A stretch of DNA of 64,000 nt from Actinopolymorpha sp. NPDC004070 (GTDB lineage: Bacteria; Actinomycetota; Actinomycetes; Propionibacteriales; Actinopolymorphaceae). The notes under the pieces were generated by a model that did not search any database, had not been told where the DNA came from, and saw nothing but the letters and a program-made list of their open reading frames with translations. A program made the translations under genes and the position numbers. This document shows, piece after piece, positions 61,252 to 64,000 of the stretch. The stretch spans positions 124,001 through 188,000 of the forward strand of contig NZ_JBEXMJ010000011.1 in assembly GCF_040610475.1 (NCBI RefSeq), given 5' to 3'. How positions within the stretch are numbered: position 1 is the stretch's first letter; each line of letters begins with the position of its first letter.

Positions 61252-62427
61252 TCAAGATGAGGTTGACGCTGCATCACGACGGGCCAACGTCTCGGCAGTG
61301 CTGACCAGGGCCAGGAGCAGCAGGCCGGTGACCAGCGGGGCAGCTCCGGTGAACGTCGACCCCAGCACCAGAAGGGCGGTGCCAGGGTAGACCGCGTTGC
61401 GGGTGGCGGAGAGCCGGTGCGGTCGTACGTGCAGAGCCCACAACGCACACAGGAACACCGCGACCGGGACGGTGACCGCCGCGCCGGCGGTGAGCGAGGG
61501 CACCGATTCCTGCCGGGACACCCGGTCCACCTCGGCGCCGAGCCCGGCACCGACCGCGGCCGCCGCCGCGAAGATGAGGTAGTGGCCGTAGCTCCACGCG
61601 AATGCCTCCCGGACGGACGTCAGGAACACCTGCGCCGGCTTGGAGAAATACAGCCACCACATACCGAACACGATCAGCAGCCCGCCCAAAACCAGTACGT
61701 ACAGGCCACCTGCCACCCGGCGGGCGTCGATCGCGGTCTGCACCGCGACCGTCGCGGCGAGGATCGCCTCGCCGAGGACGATCAGCGTGAACAGGCCGTA
61801 TCGCTCGGCGACGTGGCCCGGGTGCCACGACGTGCGCCCGGCGCTCTCGGCGATGACGGGAACCGCCAACTCGGCCGCCACCATGACGACGAACGCCCAG
61901 ACCGGGCAGTCCGGCCGCAGCAGAAGCAGCGCCCACCCGACCATGCACGCACTCAGGCCTGCGGCGAACCGCAACGCCGTGGCTCGTACAGTCGGCACCT
62001 CCACAGCCACTCGCAGCCACTGCCCGACGAGGGCGACCCGCATGACGGTGTAGCCGAGCAAGATGACCACGAAGTCTCGGGACTCGAACGTCCTGGGAAC
62101 TCCGGCGGCGATCACCAGGGCGCCTGCGATCTCGACCATGGTGGCCAGCCGGTAGGGCACATCGTCGTTGTCGTACGCCGAAGCGAACCAGGTGAAGTTG
62201 ACCCACGCCCACCAGATCGCGAAGAACACCATCAGATAGCCAGTGACACCGGCGCCGACATGGCCCACCGTGACGGAGTGGTGCAAGTGCGCCGCGGCCT
62301 GGGCGACGGCGGCGACGAAGCACAGGTCGAACAGCAGCTCCAGCGGTGTGGCGGCGCGGTGTTCCTCACCGGTGTCGCGGGCCACCATCGTCCGGCGCCA
62401 GCCCGTGAGTACCGCGGGCTTCGTCAT
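61252..62427 (-). CDS. Low temperature requirement protein A (LtrA) family membrane protein
   Basis: Family landmarks: ATPLELLFDLCFVAAVAQAA, FFAIWWAWVNFTWFASAYDN, ERYGLFTLIVLGEAILAATV and MWWLYFSKPAQVFLTSVREA. About ten membrane helices. Function is unknown beyond an old cold-growth phenotype in Listeria. I prefer the ATG at 62427 (MTKPAVLTGWRR), which has CAGAGG upstream; ATG 62457 is also open. Confidence 0.92.
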   Translation of the reverse strand: MTKPAVLTGWRRTMVARDTGEEHRAATPLELLFDLCFVAAVAQAAAHLHHSVTVGHVGAGVTGYLMVFFAIWWAWVNFTWFASAYDNDDVPYRLATMVEIAGALVIAAGVPRTFESRDFVVILLGYTVMRVALVGQWLRVAVEVPTVRATALRFAAGLSACMVGWALLLLRPDCPVWAFVVMVAAELAVPVIAESAGRTSWHPGHVAERYGLFTLIVLGEAILAATVAVQTAIDARRVAGGLYVLVLGGLLIVFGMWWLYFSKPAQVFLTSVREAFAWSYGHYLIFAAAAAVGAGLGAEVDRVSRQESVPSLTAGAAVTVPVAVFLCALWALHVRPHRLSATRNAVYPGTALLVLGSTFTGAAPLVTGLLLLALVSTAETLARRDAASTSS

Positions 62428-62685
62428 CTGGCCTCTGCCATGGCTTGTGGCGGGCATCCGCGTCCGTCCGGCGCCTCACCGTAAGGCACGGTACGACGCC
62501 GGACGGCGACCCGGCAGGCGGCACGCGGAAGGCGTCGACAGCCGAGCACCGGGACGATCATGCTGTTTCCGTACGGCGGTTCGGTGCGGTCGCGCTTCGG
62601 TGCGGCCGAAAGCCTAGGGTGTGCTGCGGCACACCCAGACTCACCGGCCGGTGGGCCGCGGGACGGGACGAAGGATGGGTCGCAG

Positions 62686-63627
62686 ATGCTGGTCATCGCC
62701 AACAAGGACGCCGGCAGCACCGAACCCGACGCGATCGAGCAGGCGTTGGAGGTGCTCCGCGGCGCCGCACCGACCGAGCTGGTCTACTGCGAGAGCCGCG
62801 ACCACCTCCAGGAATGCCTGGACGCCCGCGCCGGCCGGCCTGTCGTGGTCGTCGGCGGCGACGGCTCGCTGCACACCACGATCTCCGCGCTGTACGCCCG
62901 TGGCGAGCTCGCCGACACCCCGGTCGGCCTGATCCCGCTGGGGACCGGCAACGACCTCGCCCGCGGGCTCGACCTCCCGCTCGACGCGGCGAAGGCCGCC
63001 GAGGTCATCCGCGCCGGCTCGCTGCGGGCGATGGACCTGATCGCCGACGACACCGGCGGGGTGGTCGTCAACGCCGTCCACGTCGGTGCCGGCGCCGAAG
63101 CCGCCCAGGCGGCGACCCCGCTGAAGCCGCGGCTCGGTCCGCTGGCATTTCCGCTGGGCGCCGTGGTCGCCGGCCTGCGTACGAAGGGATGGCGGCTCAC
63201 CGTGGTCGTCGACGGGCGCACGGTCGCCCGGCCCCGGCGGAAGACCCTCATGGTGGGGCTCGCCAACGCGCCGAGCATCGCCGGCGGCACCGCACAACTG
63301 TCCCCCGACGCGGTCCCGCACGACGGACAGGTCGACGTCGTGGTGTCGCACTCGGTGGGCCGGCTGGCCCGGATGGGCTACGCCCTGCACCTGACCCGCG
63401 GCCGGCACACCGGACGCGACGACGTCGTGGCGCTTCGGGGACGTGAGGTCGTGGTGTCCGGCGAGGAGTTCTTCATCAACGCCGACGGCGAAGTGACCGG
63501 GCCACGGCGGCACTCCTCGTGGCGGGTCCTGCCGGGCGCCTGGCGGATGTATCTCCCGAGCGGCCCGCTGGCCGGCGCCGACGCGGCCGCGGACACGTCG
63601 ACGGGCGGGTCTCCTCACCTGGCGTGA
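62686..63627 (+). CDS. Diacylglycerol kinase-family (lipid/sphingosine kinase-like) protein
   Basis: The ATP-binding motif is VVVVGGDGSLHTTISALY, followed by VGLIPLGTGNDLARGLDLPL, as in DagK/YegS enzymes. The C-terminal beta-domain has LMVGLANAPSIAGGTAQLSP and EEFFINADGE. The ATG at 62686 has GAAGGATGG upstream; an earlier ATG at 62560 adds only non-family residues. It probably phosphorylates diacylglycerol or a related lipid at the membrane. Confidence 0.92.
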   Translation: MLVIANKDAGSTEPDAIEQALEVLRGAAPTELVYCESRDHLQECLDARAGRPVVVVGGDGSLHTTISALYARGELADTPVGLIPLGTGNDLARGLDLPLDAAKAAEVIRAGSLRAMDLIADDTGGVVVNAVHVGAGAEAAQAATPLKPRLGPLAFPLGAVVAGLRTKGWRLTVVVDGRTVARPRRKTLMVGLANAPSIAGGTAQLSPDAVPHDGQVDVVVSHSVGRLARMGYALHLTRGRHTGRDDVVALRGREVVVSGEEFFINADGEVTGPRRHSSWRVLPGAWRMYLPSGPLAGADAAADTSTGGSPHLA

Positions 63628-63643
63628 GGAGACCCGCCCGTCG
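63599..63643. terminator. 20-bp perfect-stem bidirectional terminator
   Basis: Bases 63599-63618 pair perfectly with 63624-63643 around a 5-nt loop (CTGGC). The stop codon of the lipid kinase gene lies inside the right arm. It separates the convergent lipid kinase and DUF1206 genes. Confidence 0.9.
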
Positions 63644-63669
63644 GTCGCTGTCGATCCCTTGGGTGAAGC

Positions 63670-64000
63670 TCAGCTCCTGCGGAAGCGGGCGTCGAAGAAG
63701 CAGTAGATCCCGTAGCACGCCACGCCGAGCGCGATCAGCCCGAGCAGCACCGGGCCGTAGGGCTGCTTCGCCAGCGTCTGCAGCGCGCCGTCCAGGCCGG
63801 TGGACTTCTTCGGGTCGTACGTCACCGCCGCGGCGAGAACCAGCACACCCACGAGGGCGTACGCGACACCGACGGCGATGAATCCCACCTGTCCGAGCCG
63901 GATCGCAGTCTTGCGGGTGCCCAGGCTCGCCCGCACGAGGTCGAGGTCCTCCAGGAACTTCTTCTTCCAGCCGTGGTAGGCGAGGTATCCCGCACCGGCG
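63670..64000 (-). CDS. DUF1206 membrane protein, 5' end outside the window
   Basis: The frame runs to the window end without a start; residues GYLAYHGWKKKFLEDLDL precede the internal GTG, so the gene continues to the right. Seen are two membrane segments (VGFIAVGVAYALVGVLVLAA, YGPVLLGLIALGVACYGIYC) separated by the short hydrophilic loop KSTGLDGALQTLAKQP. This matches the last of the three repeats of DUF1206 proteins. Function is unknown. Confidence 0.88.
   Translation of the reverse strand, partial: AGAGYLAYHGWKKKFLEDLDLVRASLGTRKTAIRLGQVGFIAVGVAYALVGVLVLAAAVTYDPKKSTGLDGALQTLAKQPYGPVLLGLIALGVACYGIYCFFDARFRRS

Overview
The window comes from a very GC-rich actinobacterium (my reading, roughly 70% G+C). 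The evidence is strong third-position G/C bias, frequent GTG and TTG starts, ATGA-type overlaps inside operons, an F420-type luciferase-family oxidoreductase, MEDS/STAS/HATPase signalling proteins and a DUF664 (DinB/mycothiol-transferase-like) remnant. The family is not certain; a Propionibacteriales-like soil actinomycete is a guess from style only.

Layout. 1-17.1 kb is an accessory patchwork of short, mostly monocistronic genes: phosphotransferases, a methyltransferase/hydrolase pair, DUF899, an ECF42-type sigma factor with its DGPF/YCII partner, a MEDS-STAS plus MEDS-HATPase pair, a beta-lactamase-family hydrolase, a glycosyltransferase, a GNAT and VOC proteins. It contains several broken genes (a truncated EEP nuclease, a beheaded DUF664 gene, and a phosphotransferase with a degenerate catalytic loop). 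17.7-20.9 kb is a mobile-element scar: xis, a frameshifted integrase whose stop codon lies in an attachment core, and a 27-bp direct repeat of the tRNA-Arg(ACG) 3' half bracketing an acyl-CoA ligase segment.

21.1-34.4 kb is a light-regulated carotenoid island. One strand carries a polyprenyl (GGPP) synthase fused in frame to a monooxygenase fragment, an SDR-DUF2867 protein, crtI and crtB. The opposite strand carries crtYc-crtYd. Next come a B12-binding CarH/LitR-type regulator, a photolyase, and a single-chain CrtT-CrtU fusion pointing to an aromatic (isorenieratene-type) end product. A phosphotransferase and a convergent Rieske/DUF5914 protein close the island. AdoCbl-based light sensing, photolyase repair and carotenoid photoprotection fit one photo-stress regulon.

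34.5-64 kb is more ordinary: a TAXI-TRAP transporter with a divergent FAD oxidase, an F420-type oxidoreductase, GTP-dependent PEP carboxykinase, a hexapeptide acyltransferase fused to a second domain, a sulfotransferase-like protein, tRNA-Ser(GCT), an LCP protein, a TetR/SnoaL pair with a palindromic operator, a complete sugar ABC importer without its ATPase, an ArsR/CDF metal-efflux operon, an SDR/zinc-dehydrogenase operon, pirin, a LysR/YeiH pair with a 17-bp tandem repeat array between them, LtrA, a lipid-kinase-family protein and a DUF1206 membrane protein cut by the window end.

All functions are read from motifs and gene context; no database search was possible.
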